Below are positions 1 to 8,879 of a stretch of 35,254 nt of DNA, in pieces. Below the pieces are notes generated by a model. The model had not been told where the DNA came from, made no database searches, and saw only the letters and a program-made list of their open reading frames with translations. This DNA comes from Candidatus Sericytochromatia bacterium (GTDB lineage Bacteria; Cyanobacteriota; Sericytochromatia; UBA7694; JACMQJ01): the NCBI GenBank assembly GCA_026004035.1, contig BPII01000003.1:1-35254 (forward strand), written 5' to 3'. A program made the translations under genes and the position numbers. How positions within the stretch are numbered: position 1 is the stretch's first letter; each line of letters begins with the position of its first letter.

Positions 1-2
1 AG

Positions 3-1061
3 AATAAAAACAATCTTAATTATTATCCAAAATTAAACTTTTTATCACCTTTACTATTTACAGGAGCAAATACTTTAAAAATGAATGAGTTTTTTTTGTC
101 TATAAGAAATATTTCATCATTAAGTAAAAATGTTACTAATAGTGATTTATCAATAAACAATAATACTTCATCTTCTATATTTGTTACTCCTTTTTTAAAT
201 ATAGGTTTTGGATTATTTGATAATGTTTTTTTATATTCATCAATTCCATATAAATTTTATTTAAACGATGGTATTAATGGAATTAGTGATGCTTATCTTG
301 GTGGTAAAATAAAAGTTTTTCAAAAAGAAAATAATAATATTGCTATTCAAATAGATAATAAAATACCTATAGGAAATAAACTTTCAAAACCTGCTCTTGG
401 TGATGGTCAATTAGATATTCAAGGTTCTTTAATATATACAAAACATTTTGATTTTTTTTATTTTCAAGCTTTACTTGGTTATAACTTTAGGCTTCCTTAT
501 ATAGCAAATAATCAAAGCATAAAATCTTCTGATCAGATAATTTATTTGTTTGATATAGGAACTAGAATAAAAAATTATGAAAATTTTATGATAAATATTT
601 CTTTAGATGGTTTTTTACCTGTTTCTTTTGATAATTTATCTCAATATAAATATCTATCAATATCTCCAAATATAACTTATAGTTTTTCTAATTTTGAAGC
701 AAGTTTGGGATTATATAAAATCTTTTTATCAAGAAATTACTATGATACTTGGGGTATAAATGCTGGAATAACTATAAAAAATAAGTTTGAATATCCACCT
801 ATATTTAAACTATTATTATCTGAAAAAATAGATACTGACAAATTAATATCGTTATCAAAAGAAAATGATGATAATTTAAAAGTTTTTATAAATAACTGTA
901 ACAAATGTCATGCTCTTGTAAATCCTAATCAATTTAATTTAGAAGATTGGAATAAAAAATTAGAAAAATATAGGCAAAAAAAAATAATAACAAGAATAGA
1001 AGAATTTAAAATAAAAGAATTTCTAAAAGAATACATTGAAAAAAATAATTTTAATAAATAA
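3..1061 (+). CDS. Outer-membrane beta-barrel protein with C-terminal c-type haem motif (5' partial)
   Basis: The reading frame is open to the window edge with no stop from base 3, so the first ATG at 81 is probably internal and the true start lies outside. The in-frame upstream residues end in TGANTLKM, which resembles the first strand of barrel domains. The middle shows alternating aromatic/polar strands and glycine turns typical of an outer-membrane beta-barrel. Numbering from the ATG at 81, Cys273-Cys276-His277 form a CNKCH haem-attachment motif, with a Trp about 15 residues further on and a helical tail. That layout resembles a small monohaem cytochrome domain. A barrel ending in a haem domain suggests a periplasm-facing redox function, but no partner is visible. 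The family name is not recognised; the haem motif is seen directly and its function is inferred. Confidence 0.7.
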   Translation, partial: NKNNLNYYPKLNFLSPLLFTGANTLKMNEFFLSIRNISSLSKNVTNSDLSINNNTSSSIFVTPFLNIGFGLFDNVFLYSSIPYKFYLNDGINGISDAYLGGKIKVFQKENNNIAIQIDNKIPIGNKLSKPALGDGQLDIQGSLIYTKHFDFFYFQALLGYNFRLPYIANNQSIKSSDQIIYLFDIGTRIKNYENFMINISLDGFLPVSFDNLSQYKYLSISPNITYSFSNFEASLGLYKIFLSRNYYDTWGINAGITIKNKFEYPPIFKLLLSEKIDTDKLISLSKENDDNLKVFINNCNKCHALVNPNQFNLEDWNKKLEKYRQKKIITRIEEFKIKEFLKEYIEKNNFNK

Positions 1062-1530
1062 TACCTACCTAACAATAATAGATATCTTGCATTTAAATTA
1101 ATAAATTAAATTAAAAACAAAGTATATATATTTCTACAATACCTTGAACATTTTAATATAATTTAACAAACAAGATTAATGTATGATATCTCTGAATTTT
1201 GCCAATTTTGATGAAAAAAAATTAAATAAAACTCAAAGAAAACTATTCTCAATTGTCAATTATAAACTTAGAATTTATAATTAAAAACTACTTAAAGTAT
1301 TTTTATTCAATTTTGATATTGAAGCTAACTTTACAATAAATCAAAAAAATTATATAGAATCATTTAATTATGGTACTATTTATTCTTAAATATGTTCACA
1401 GTATTGTTTTTATAAACTTTATCTTAATAAAAATAAATTCTATAATCTATATTTTGCTGTATAATAAACTACATAAATATTATGAAAAATTTATTTTTTT
1501 AATGAAATAGTTTAAGTTATTTTGTAACTA
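1062..1530. other. 469-bp intergenic region upstream of dnaA
   Basis: Extremely AT-rich. A frame from the ATG at 1183 to a stop at 1387-1389 has fairly varied residues but is broken by an in-frame TAA at 1282-1284, and it resembles no family I know. It may be a decayed small gene. I looked for clustered DnaA boxes (TTATNCACA on either strand) and found only a poor match near 1391-1400, so I do not call an origin here. Confidence 0.4.
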
Positions 1531-2881
1531 ATGAACAATATTAAGGAAGTAAAAGAAAATTGGGTTAAATTTCTAGATGCTATTTATAGAAAAGTAAATG
1601 GTAATGTCTATGAATCTATTATAAAAAAAAACTTATCCTTTCTCAGTAGAAGACGATACTTTAAATATTGCAACTCCTAGTGAATTTGTCAAAAATTATA
1701 TTGAGACTAAATACAAAGAACAATTTCTTAATTCTATAAAAGAAGTAATAGATAAAGAGTATAAAATTAATTTTATTGTTATAGAGGAAAAACAAAATAT
1801 TGAAGAAAATAAAAAAGAAGTTAAAAAAAATATAAATATTAGTGCATCTAGTAACTTAAATACAACTTATAATAATCTGAATGAAAAATATACTTTTGAA
1901 ACCTTTGTAGTTGGAAATCATAATAGATTTGCAAATGCTGCTGCTATTAAAGTTTCAGAATCTCCTGGAAAAGTTTATAATCCTCTGTTTATATATGGTG
2001 ATGTTGGATTAGGTAAAACTCATCTTATGCACTCTGTTGGTAATAAAATGATAAAAACATTTTCAAATGTTAAAGTAGCCTATATTTCATCTGAAAGATT
2101 CACAAATGAATTAATAAACTCAATAAAAGATGATAAAATGATTGAGTTTAGAAGTAAGTATAGAAATATAGATTTATTGCTTATAGATGATATACAATTT
2201 ATTACAGGAAAAGAAAGAACACAAGAAGAATTTTTTCATACATTTAATTCTTTATATGAAGAAGGAAAACAGATAATAATATCTTCGGATAGACCACCAA
2301 AAGATATTTCATCATTAGAAGATAGACTTAGATCTAGATTTGAAATGGGCTTAATAACTGATATTCAAGCACCAGACTTTGAAACTAGAATTGCAATTCT
2401 AAAAAAGAAATGTGAGATAGAAAATATAGAAGTTTCTGATGAGATACTTCATTATATTGCAAGTATATTTAAAGATAATGTTAGAGAATTAGAAGGAGCA
2501 TTAATAAGAGTAACAGCTTACGCTCAACTTATAAATACAGAAGCTACTGTTAATTTAGCAAAAACTATATTAGGTAAAGAACCAATAAAAGAATTAACAT
2601 TAGAAGACATTCAAAATGCTGTTGCAAATTTTTATGGAATAAAGGTAGAAGATTTATTAAGTAATTTAAAAACAAAAGAAGTTACATGGGCAAGACATAT
2701 AGCTATGTATATTGCTAGAGATTTAACTAAAGCACCTTTTCAAAAAATAGGAATGTTTTTTAAAAGACGAGATCATACTACTGTTATGCATGCAATAGAA
2801 AAAGTTAAAAATTTAGTTCAAAATGACCCTTCTGTTCATAAAGAAGTTAAAAAAGTTATTGAAAGTATTTATAATCAGTAA
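1531..2881 (+). CDS. dnaA: Chromosomal replication initiator DnaA, interrupted by one surplus A
   Basis: Binds DnaA boxes at the origin and melts DNA in its ATP form. Translation from the ATG at 1531 gives domain I (NWVKFLDAIYRKVNGNVYES), then leaves frame at an A9 tract at 1623-1631. Removing one A restores a 449-residue protein of usual length. Visible parts: domain I end (PFSVEDDTLNIATPSEF); a poorly conserved linker; Walker A GDVGLGKT at about residue 156; Walker B LLLIDD at about 215; sensor and arginine-finger segment EDRLRSRF; sensor 2 RELEGALIRV; domain IV helix-turn-helix with RRDHTTVMHAIEKV near residue 413. The uninterrupted frame with a Met at 2027 lacks Walker A and cannot be the functional protein. 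As dnaA is essential, the frameshift is either a consensus error or is suppressed by slippage. Confidence 0.93.
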
Positions 2882-2949
2882 TATAATAAAATAAAATTAA
2901 CTATTTTTTAATCTATTATTATTTTTTTCTTAAGAAACTTTTTTTAGCA

Positions 2950-2965
2950 TTTTACTATAGTAAAA
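2950..2965. promoter_or_regulatory. 16-bp perfect palindrome, candidate operator
   Basis: TTTTACTATAGTAAAA is a perfect inverted repeat ending 24 bases before the ATG at 2990. It would overlap the core promoter (TACTAT is a possible -10). An almost identical palindrome lies upstream of the aldolase gene at 17580-17595. The binding protein is unknown. Confidence 0.4.
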
Positions 2966-2989
2966 GTAATTTAGTAGAGAGGAGTTTTT

Positions 2990-4072
2990 ATGACAGGTAT
3001 AGGTCTTAATTCAAATGATTATTTAGCAATTACAAAAGCACTTGATTCAAATAGTAATAATAGAATAGATGAAAAAGAAGCTATTATATCATATAAAGCT
3101 CATTCTAAGATTGGAAATTCAAATGGTGTAGCTGGAACAAAAGAATTAGCTCTTTCTTTAGAAAAAGGAGATGTTTTTTTAAAAAGAATAACACCTGAAT
3201 CAGCTGACAAAATAGCTGATTATTTTTCTAAACGAAATAAAAATATTGGTAAAAAACCTATAGAATGGGTTAGTGATGCTTGGATATCAAAAGAAGATTT
3301 AACAATAAGTGATGATTTAAGGGAAAAAATAGATACAAATTTTGATGGAAAGATAAGTAAGAAAGAGTTTGCTACAGCTTTAGTAAATGGAATTATAGTA
3401 ATTGGTAAGACTGATTATAATGGTGTAGGAAATTCTATTGGAAAAGATCCTTTTAGCAATAAACCTATATATAATGACCCTTTTTCTAATAAAGATCCAT
3501 TCACAGATGGACCAATAAATAATAAACCTATATATAATGATCCTTTTAGTAATAAACCTTCAAATGATATAAGTAGCAGACTTAATATGGTCAAAAGTTT
3601 ATATAGTGATACAGATAAAGCAAAAATATTAAATTCTATTGCTAATGATAGAGATTTATACCTTACCCCTAATCAAGAAGAAGATTTAATAAAATCTACT
3701 ATGAATAATATTTATTCTGAAACAACAAAAACTAGTATTTTAAAAAATATCATAAATAATAAATTAATTTCTACACAAGCAAATTTATATATGATAACTT
3801 CTATAAGTTCATTATATTCTGATTATAATAAAACTGATTTATTTTTAGAAATGACTTGGAAAAAATTAAGTCCAGAAGTTCAAAGACATTTTGTTGATAA
3901 TGTATTAACAATGTATAGTGAATCTTCAAAGGTAAAAGTATTATCAAGTTTGATAGATAATCAATATATAGATAATTCTACTAAAAACTATCTATTGGAT
4001 AGAGTTAATAATAATTTTTACTCAAATTCTAATAAGTTATTGATTTATAACAAATTATTTGGTAAATATTAA
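2990..4072 (+). CDS. EF-hand protein with five YS-type C-terminal repeats
   Basis: 360 residues, no signal peptide, strong ribosome site GAGAGGAG. Two canonical calcium-binding EF-hand loops are visible: Asp19-Glu30 (DSNSNNRIDEKE) and Asp115-Glu126 (DTNFDGKISKKE). A linker at about residues 148-190 repeats the unit DPFSNKPIYND. The C-terminal half contains five helical units of about 33-36 residues, each starting with a phrase like LYSDTDKAKIL, IYSETTKTSIL, LYSDYNKTDLF, MYSESSKVKVL or FYSNSNKLLIY. That suggests a helical solenoid loosely like DUF4476. Calcium binding is inferred from the loops; the overall role is unknown. It stands alone between dnaA and a convergent gene, with a palindromic candidate operator just upstream. 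Confidence 0.75.
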   Translation: MTGIGLNSNDYLAITKALDSNSNNRIDEKEAIISYKAHSKIGNSNGVAGTKELALSLEKGDVFLKRITPESADKIADYFSKRNKNIGKKPIEWVSDAWISKEDLTISDDLREKIDTNFDGKISKKEFATALVNGIIVIGKTDYNGVGNSIGKDPFSNKPIYNDPFSNKDPFTDGPINNKPIYNDPFSNKPSNDISSRLNMVKSLYSDTDKAKILNSIANDRDLYLTPNQEEDLIKSTMNNIYSETTKTSILKNIINNKLISTQANLYMITSISSLYSDYNKTDLFLEMTWKKLSPEVQRHFVDNVLTMYSESSKVKVLSSLIDNQYIDNSTKNYLLDRVNNNFYSNSNKLLIYNKLFGKY

Positions 4073-4100
4073 TTTTTCTAATGCAGTAGAAATATATGAC

Positions 4101-4237
4101 ACTGGGTTAATACTATTTTTTGATAAGTTAAAAATTCTTTAATAGTAAGTATTTTAAATATTTATATTAAAATATACTTTAAGTTTAGTATTTATAAGTT
4201 TTTGAAGGTAATTTTTTCTATAACTCAATTCCATTGC
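4101..4237 (-). repeat. Dispersed repeat R2, copy A
   Basis: On the minus strand this segment matches 29867-30007 on the plus strand at roughly 88% identity over about 125 bp, counted by eye (core 4101-4223 against 29882-30004). Both copies lie between convergent genes. Copy B has 7-bp terminal inverted repeats GGTACTG/CAGTACC. In copy A these are degraded to GGCAATG and CAGTGTC. Confidence 0.75.
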
Positions 4238-4248
4238 CAAGTCTATTC

Positions 4249-4274
4249 TATGAATAATTCTTACATTATTCATA
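4249..4274. other. Hairpin with perfect 10-bp arms in convergent intergenic region
   Basis: TATGAATAAT at 4249-4258 and ATTATTCATA at 4265-4274 are exact inverted repeats with a 6-base loop. They lie between the convergent genes ending at 4072 and 4384, next to repeat R2. There is no T-tract, so a classical terminator is uncertain. The remainder of 4073-4383 holds R2 and, at about 4323-4340, a slightly more GC-rich stretch of unknown origin. Confidence 0.4.
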
Positions 4275-4383
4275 ACTTAAGTCCAGTTCCAACTATTGTC
4301 ATATCTACTTTATAAAATTGATAAGGGTCGAATTCCGAGTGAAAAATTATAGTAAAAATTTTAAAAAAAAAAATTATAATCTA

Positions 4384-5461
4384 CTACTCTATAGATTGAG
4401 TAACTATAATTTTTTTATTATCTAATTCAATAAATTTTTTGTAGTAAAATATTGCTAATTCAAACTTGTTTAGTTTAAAAAATATATGAGCTAAATTGTA
4501 ATATGATTTAAAATGTTCATTGTTTAAACTTATAGCTTTTTTATAACATAAAATAGCTTTATCAATTTGATTATTATCTCTGTATAAATTAGCTAAATTA
4601 AAATATACTTTGTAATAATTTGGTTCTAGCTCTATTGCTTTTAAGTAATTTTTTTTTTGATTTATCAAAATTATTAATATTTTGATAACATACTCCTAAA
4701 TTAATATAAGCACCTACAAATTTAGGATTAGATAATATAATTTCTTCTAATAAATTTATTGCATTCATATATTCTTTATTTTTCATAAAATTCACAGCTT
4801 TATCTAATTTAAATATTATTGAATTATTATTTGAAAGTATTTCTTTATCAATATTTTTAGTAAAATTATAATGTTCTCTATTAAAATAATTACTTATTTC
4901 TATTTTAAAACTATCAATATTTTTATCTAGTAAATCAATATTTTTACTTAAAAAATCATTTATCAATTTGTCTATTTGATTATTTAATTCAGTAATTAAA
5001 TCTATTTGCTTACTTTTTATATGATTATTGTAGTCATTAAAAATATGAGCTATTAATAATTTTTCATTTTTTATATTTGTATTTAATTTAATATAAAAGT
5101 AATAATTTATTAAAAAAATAATTAAAATAAAAATAATTACGAAAGATATAAGAAAAAAGTATATTTCTTTATCTACTTTATTTTTTTCTATCAAAATATT
5201 TGATTCTATAGTTTTATTGTTTAAACTTTTTATTTTCTGCTTTAAAAATATAACTTCTTTATTAGAATAGTATAATTCTTTAATTAAAGAATTTATTTGA
5301 TAATCTAATATATTAATATCTCTTTTTAGTAAATTTTTATCTTTTTGACTTAAATTACTTTTATTTATATTATTTTCTATTTCTTGAAAAAGTTTGTTAG
5401 AATTTGCATTATTAATAATTAATAAATTAAATATAATTATCAGAATTAATCTAATAAACAT
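4384..5461 (-). CDS. Membrane protein with coiled coils and C-terminal TPRs, interrupted by one surplus A
   Basis: The N-terminus carries a signal-like hydrophobic segment (LILIIIFNLLIINNANS). A predicted extracytoplasmic coiled coil, a strong transmembrane helix at about residues 105-122 and a second coiled-coil region follow. Tetratricopeptide repeats begin near residue 230 (AINLLEEIILSNPKFVGAY, INLGVCYQNINNFDKS). The frame then breaks in an A10 tract (T10 on the plus strand, 4649-4658) and continues one base over as KNYLKAIELEPNYYKVYFNL, the rest of that TPR array. Deleting one A gives a single 358-residue protein. The ATG overlaps the pyruvate-kinase stop (TAATG), indicating a two-gene operon. 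TPRs suggest a scaffolding role; the partner is unknown. Confidence 0.7.
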
Positions 5462-7230
5462 TAAACTATTTGAGGGTTACCTGCAAATATTAATCCTCTT
5501 CTTGGATCAATAGTAACAATAGAACCTTCTTTTAACTTTTCAAATACACCTGAAACTCCTATTACAAGAGGAATACCCAATGACATACAAACTATTGCTG
5601 CATGAGATGTTAAACCTCCTTCTTCAGTTATAACTCCTCCAGATTTTTTCATAGCTGGGACAAAATCTCTATCTGTCATTGTAGTAACTAAAATATCACC
5701 TTGATTTATTTTATTTATTGCTTCTTCAGGAGTATTTGCAAATACTACTTTCCCACTTGCAATAGCTTTACCAACACCCATACCTTGAGCTATTATAGTT
5801 GTTACTACTTCTACTTTTATAATATTTGTAGTACCTGCAACACCAATAGGAACCCCTGTTGTTATAACAACAATATCTCCATCTGTTATAAGTTTTTGTT
5901 CCTTAGAAACATCTACAACATTTTTTATCATTGAGTCAGTATCATTTGCTGGTGGTATAAGTATTGGATAAACTCCCCATACTAAAGTCATTTGTCTTAG
6001 TGTACTTAATTCAGGTGTAGCAGCTATTATTATAGCAGGTGGTCTAAATCTTGATATTTTTTTTGCTGAAGAACCTGAAAAAGTTGCTGTTATAATCGCA
6101 CTAGCTTTTAAAGCTTGTGAAATATATGTTGATGCCATACTTATAGATCCTGATATAGTATATAACTGATGTGCTGTGTAATTTAAAGAAAAGTTTTTTA
6201 TAAGCTCCATGTCTGCTTTTTGAGCTATTTTTGCCATAGTTTTTACTGTTTCTATTGGATATTTACCAACAGCTGTTTCGTTTGATAACATAATTGCATC
6301 AGTACCATCAAGTATAGCATTTGCTATGTCAGTTGTTTCAGCTCTTGTCGGTCTTGGATTATTAATCATAGAATCTAACATTTGAGTAGCAGTAATCACT
6401 GGAATACTGACTTTATTACACATTTTAATTATTTTTTTTTGTAATAAAGGTATATCTTCAGTGTCTAACTCTACTCCCATATCTCCTCTAGCTACCATAA
6501 TTGCATCTGATACAGCTAATATATCTTCTAAATTATCTATTGCTGCTTGACATTCTATTTTAGAAACTATAGGTATTTTTGAATTATAAGATGATATAAT
6601 TTCTTTTACCTCCATAACATCAGAAGGCTTTTGAACGAATGATACTGCTATAAAATCAACTCTATTTTTTATGCCAAATATTATATCTTTTTTATCTTTT
6701 TCAGTTATAGAACTTATACTAAGAGTAGTTTTTGGAAAATTTACACCTTTATTAGGTCTTATTATGCCACCTGTTATAACTTTACAATGTAATTTATCAT
6801 CTAAGACTTCTAAAACTTTTAACTCAATCTTTCCATCATCTATTAATATAGTTACTCCAGCTTTTATATCTAACAATAGATTATCATAAGTAACAGATGC
6901 TATTTCTGAATTAGCAATTAAAGGTTTATTTGTTAAATAAAAATCTTGCCCTTCTTTTATTTCAACAGAATCATTTTCTACTTTTCCTATTCTTATTTTA
7001 GGTCCCTGTATATCTTGTAATATAGAAACAACAGAATTTAACTCTTTTGATGCTTCTCTTATTATTTTTATAATATTTCCATGTTCTTCATGACTACCGT
7101 GTGAAAAATTAAGTCTAAAAACATTTACTCCAGCTTTTATAAGTTCTGTTATCATTTCTTTTGATGAACAAGCAGGACCAATTGTTGCTACAATTTTAGT
7201 TCTTCTTGAATTTTTTATACTTTCAAGCAT
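5461..7230 (-). CDS. pyk: Pyruvate kinase with C-terminal PEP-utiliser-type phosphohistidine domain
   Basis: Catalyses phosphoenolpyruvate + ADP to pyruvate + ATP, the last ATP-forming step of glycolysis. The N-terminus has RTKIVATIGPA and RLNFSHGSHEEH, followed by the barrel motifs MVARGDMGVE, TATQMLDSM and NPRPTRAETTDIANA. The allosteric C-domain follows, and from about residue 485 an extra domain with GGLTSHAAI, the swivelling phosphohistidine signature of PEP synthase and PPDK. At 589 residues it matches the long form known from Bacillus and cyanobacteria. Start ATG at 7230 with GGAG upstream. The candidate promoter is at 7258-7285. The downstream TPR gene overlaps its stop. The extra domain is usually considered non-catalytic or regulatory here. 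Confidence 0.96.
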   Translation of the reverse strand: MLESIKNSRRTKIVATIGPACSSKEMITELIKAGVNVFRLNFSHGSHEEHGNIIKIIREASKELNSVVSILQDIQGPKIRIGKVENDSVEIKEGQDFYLTNKPLIANSEIASVTYDNLLLDIKAGVTILIDDGKIELKVLEVLDDKLHCKVITGGIIRPNKGVNFPKTTLSISSITEKDKKDIIFGIKNRVDFIAVSFVQKPSDVMEVKEIISSYNSKIPIVSKIECQAAIDNLEDILAVSDAIMVARGDMGVELDTEDIPLLQKKIIKMCNKVSIPVITATQMLDSMINNPRPTRAETTDIANAILDGTDAIMLSNETAVGKYPIETVKTMAKIAQKADMELIKNFSLNYTAHQLYTISGSISMASTYISQALKASAIITATFSGSSAKKISRFRPPAIIIAATPELSTLRQMTLVWGVYPILIPPANDTDSMIKNVVDVSKEQKLITDGDIVVITTGVPIGVAGTTNIIKVEVVTTIIAQGMGVGKAIASGKVVFANTPEEAINKINQGDILVTTMTDRDFVPAMKKSGGVITEEGGLTSHAAIVCMSLGIPLVIGVSGVFEKLKEGSIVTIDPRRGLIFAGNPQIV

Positions 7231-7257
7231 TTTTTACTCCAAAAATTATAATAAATA

Positions 7258-7285
7258 ATTATACTTTATTAATAATTATTAACAA
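7258..7285 (-). promoter_or_regulatory. Candidate sigma-70-type promoter for pyk
   Basis: On the minus strand TTGTTA (7285-7280) and TATAAT (7263-7258) are separated by 16 bp, and the start codon follows 27 bp after the -10. The match is good, but chance matches are frequent in DNA this AT-rich. Confidence 0.4.
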
Positions 7286-7361
7286 ATATAGTATATTCAT
7301 ATTATTTATAATTATAAAAAATGATAAAATATTTATGTGAATTTTTATTTGGTAATATTAT

Positions 7362-7745
7362 TTGGAATTAAATTCTATTGCTAGAACAATAATTTTTTAT
7401 AGTGTTAAATTGCTAGAAATAAAAAGTATAGAGAAAGTGCTATTTGATATAATGTTTGAATTTCAAATGACAGCTTATTATAAATTTGATTTTTTAATAT
7501 ATAATTACAAAAAGGAAGAATGTTATTTAACTTATTATGAAGGTGTAGATTTAGACGATAAAATGCAAGAAAGCTTAAAATGTAAATCTAAATTTGTAAC
7601 TATAACTTATCCTACAAGTGATAAAAAAAATTTTCTTTATCAAGTAGAATTAATTAATAAACTAGATAAATCTTTTAAAGGATATATATATGATGCAAAA
7701 AATAAAAAAATTATAAGTGCAAGAGATGTAAAATTTTTATTTTAG
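7362..7745 (+). CDS. Hypothetical protein, 127 residues
   Basis: I do not recognise this protein. A TAA at 7353-7355 blocks any earlier start, and the first plausible initiator is TTG at 7362, giving MELNSIARTIIFYS. No clear Shine-Dalgarno sequence precedes it, so the start is uncertain. Composition is mixed alpha/beta with an amphipathic N-terminal half (SVKLLEIKSIEKVLFDIMFE) and no signal peptide. The stop at 7745 is 7 bases before the next ATG, whose ribosome site GAGGAG overlaps the end of this gene. This marks it as the first gene of a co-transcribed plus-strand cluster with two lipoproteins. Confidence 0.6.
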   Translation: MELNSIARTIIFYSVKLLEIKSIEKVLFDIMFEFQMTAYYKFDFLIYNYKKEECYLTYYEGVDLDDKMQESLKCKSKFVTITYPTSDKKNFLYQVELINKLDKSFKGYIYDAKNKKIISARDVKFLF

Positions 7746-7752
7746 AGGAGTT

Positions 7753-8508
7753 ATGAAAAAAAATTTTTTAAAGATACTATCACCATTATTATTTTTTTCA
7801 TATTTTTCTTGTGTTAATTCACCCACAAATCCACCTTCATATTCAGATATTGCTATACCTAAAGCAACACCCTCGGCTTTACCATATTCATCTATATTAG
7901 ATAATTTAAAACCTGGAACATTACCCGGTTCTGTAACAAGTCCTGAAGAACAACAATTAATTGATTTAATGAATAGAAAAGTAAATCTAACATTTCCATT
8001 AAAATTGGGAGTTCTTTTATTGCAAGAAAATATTGATAGTATAGATAATTTAAAAAGAAAAGAACTTTTATCAAAATATATTGAGCATCTTAAATCAAAT
8101 AATAATATATCTGATGTTATAGAAATACCTTCTAGTCTAATATCAAGAACTTCTACTATAGAAGATATAAGAAAACTTGCAGCAAGATTTCAAGTAAATC
8201 TACTTATTATAATAAATGATACTTATGAATCTCCTTACAATGATAAAGAAAAAGATTTAACACCTTTAGAGATAATAAGTAATATAAACTATTTTAAAAC
8301 AAAATCTAATATGGAAGTTTTTGTTATAGATATAGTTTCTGGAGTTTTTGTTTTATCTCAAAATATATCAAATTCACTTGAAGAAAAAATAAGTCTTGTA
8401 GAAGATTATAAAATAAAAAACTTACTTAATAAATCTATTGATAAACTATGGAATGATTTAAAAGATTTTTCTAGTAATAAAATAAATGAATTAGCAAACA
8501 AGAGGTAA
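7753..8508 (+). CDS. Lipoprotein, CsgG/TolB-like flavour, 251 residues
   Basis: The N-terminus MKKNFLKILSPLLFFSYFSC is a lipoprotein signal with the lipidated Cys at residue 20, followed by a Pro/Ser/Thr-rich linker (about 21-65). The body has LKLGVLLLQE, a helical region, VIEIPSSLI, and AARFQVNLLIIINDTYE, then NMEVFVIDIVSGVFVLSQN. Alternating buried strands such as LLIII and VFVIDIVSG resemble small lipoproteins with a CsgG- or TolB-N-like fold, but no family is certain. It is probably attached to a membrane facing the periplasm. The next lipoprotein gene starts 1 base after its stop, so the two are almost certainly translated together. Confidence 0.75.
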   Translation: MKKNFLKILSPLLFFSYFSCVNSPTNPPSYSDIAIPKATPSALPYSSILDNLKPGTLPGSVTSPEEQQLIDLMNRKVNLTFPLKLGVLLLQENIDSIDNLKRKELLSKYIEHLKSNNNISDVIEIPSSLISRTSTIEDIRKLAARFQVNLLIIINDTYESPYNDKEKDLTPLEIISNINYFKTKSNMEVFVIDIVSGVFVLSQNISNSLEEKISLVEDYKIKNLLNKSIDKLWNDLKDFSSNKINELANKR

Positions 8509-8509
8509 T

Positions 8510-8878
8510 ATGAAAAAATATATTTTCAAAATTTTTGTAATATCTTATTTATTAGTTTCTTGTTCTATCAATCCAGCTAGTGGACAATGGGAAAATATCA
8601 ATATAGATAAAGAAAATAATAGAGTAACAACAATTATTAATATAGTTCAGACAGATAATTCATTTACAGGTAAAGTTACAACAAAAAAAGAAAAAGATAA
8701 TAAAATTATAGAAGAGTCACAAATAGATATTTCAGGATATGTTAGCGGAAATATTCTTGTAATAGAGAATGTTTCACAAATAAATTCTTCAAAATTAAAA
8801 AAATCTACATTAACTTTGTCATCAGACAAAAAAAGCTTAACTTTATCACCAGGTAGTATTGTATTTAATAAAAAATAA
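8510..8878 (+). CDS. Small lipoprotein, 122 residues
   Basis: Signal peptide with lipobox LLVSC, Cys at residue 18. The rest is predicted to be mainly beta strands rich in Ser, Thr and Asn with alternating hydrophobics (TIINIVQTDNSFTGKVTTKK, ISGYVSGNILVIENV). This is compatible with a small beta-sandwich or lipocalin-like barrel. Its start follows the previous stop by one base, with AGAGG in the preceding gene as ribosome site. No family is recognised. It lies in a cluster with another lipoprotein and a membrane-anchored protein, so an envelope role is inferred. Confidence 0.7.
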   Translation: MKKYIFKIFVISYLLVSCSINPASGQWENINIDKENNRVTTIINIVQTDNSFTGKVTTKKEKDNKIIEESQIDISGYVSGNILVIENVSQINSSKLKKSTLTLSSDKKSLTLSPGSIVFNKK

Positions 8879-8879
8879 A

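Noticed and set aside
1062..1530. Replication origin upstream of dnaA
   Set aside because: No cluster of DnaA boxes was found, and AT-richness is uninformative here. A GC-skew plot and box search of the genome would be needed.
2027..2881. Short DnaA starting at the ATG 2027
   Set aside because: It would lack domain I, the linker and Walker A, all of which are encoded upstream once one A is removed.
2920..2948. Terminator after dnaA around TTCTTAAGAA
   Set aside because: The stem is only 5 bp of AT-rich sequence in T-rich surroundings; it cannot be separated from background.
3440..3560. Direct DNA repeats as a CRISPR-like array
   Set aside because: They are in-frame codon repeats encoding the DPFSNKPIYND linker of the EF-hand protein, with irregular spacing and no spacers.
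4318..4345. T-arm-like GGGTCGAATTCC
   Set aside because: No cloverleaf can be drawn around it on either strand; the stem of the supposed T-arm has mismatches.
5701..5934. 77-codon plus-strand frame rich in Cys, Tyr and Phe
   Set aside because: Antisense shadow of pyk; composition is typical of a reverse frame and there is no ribosome site.
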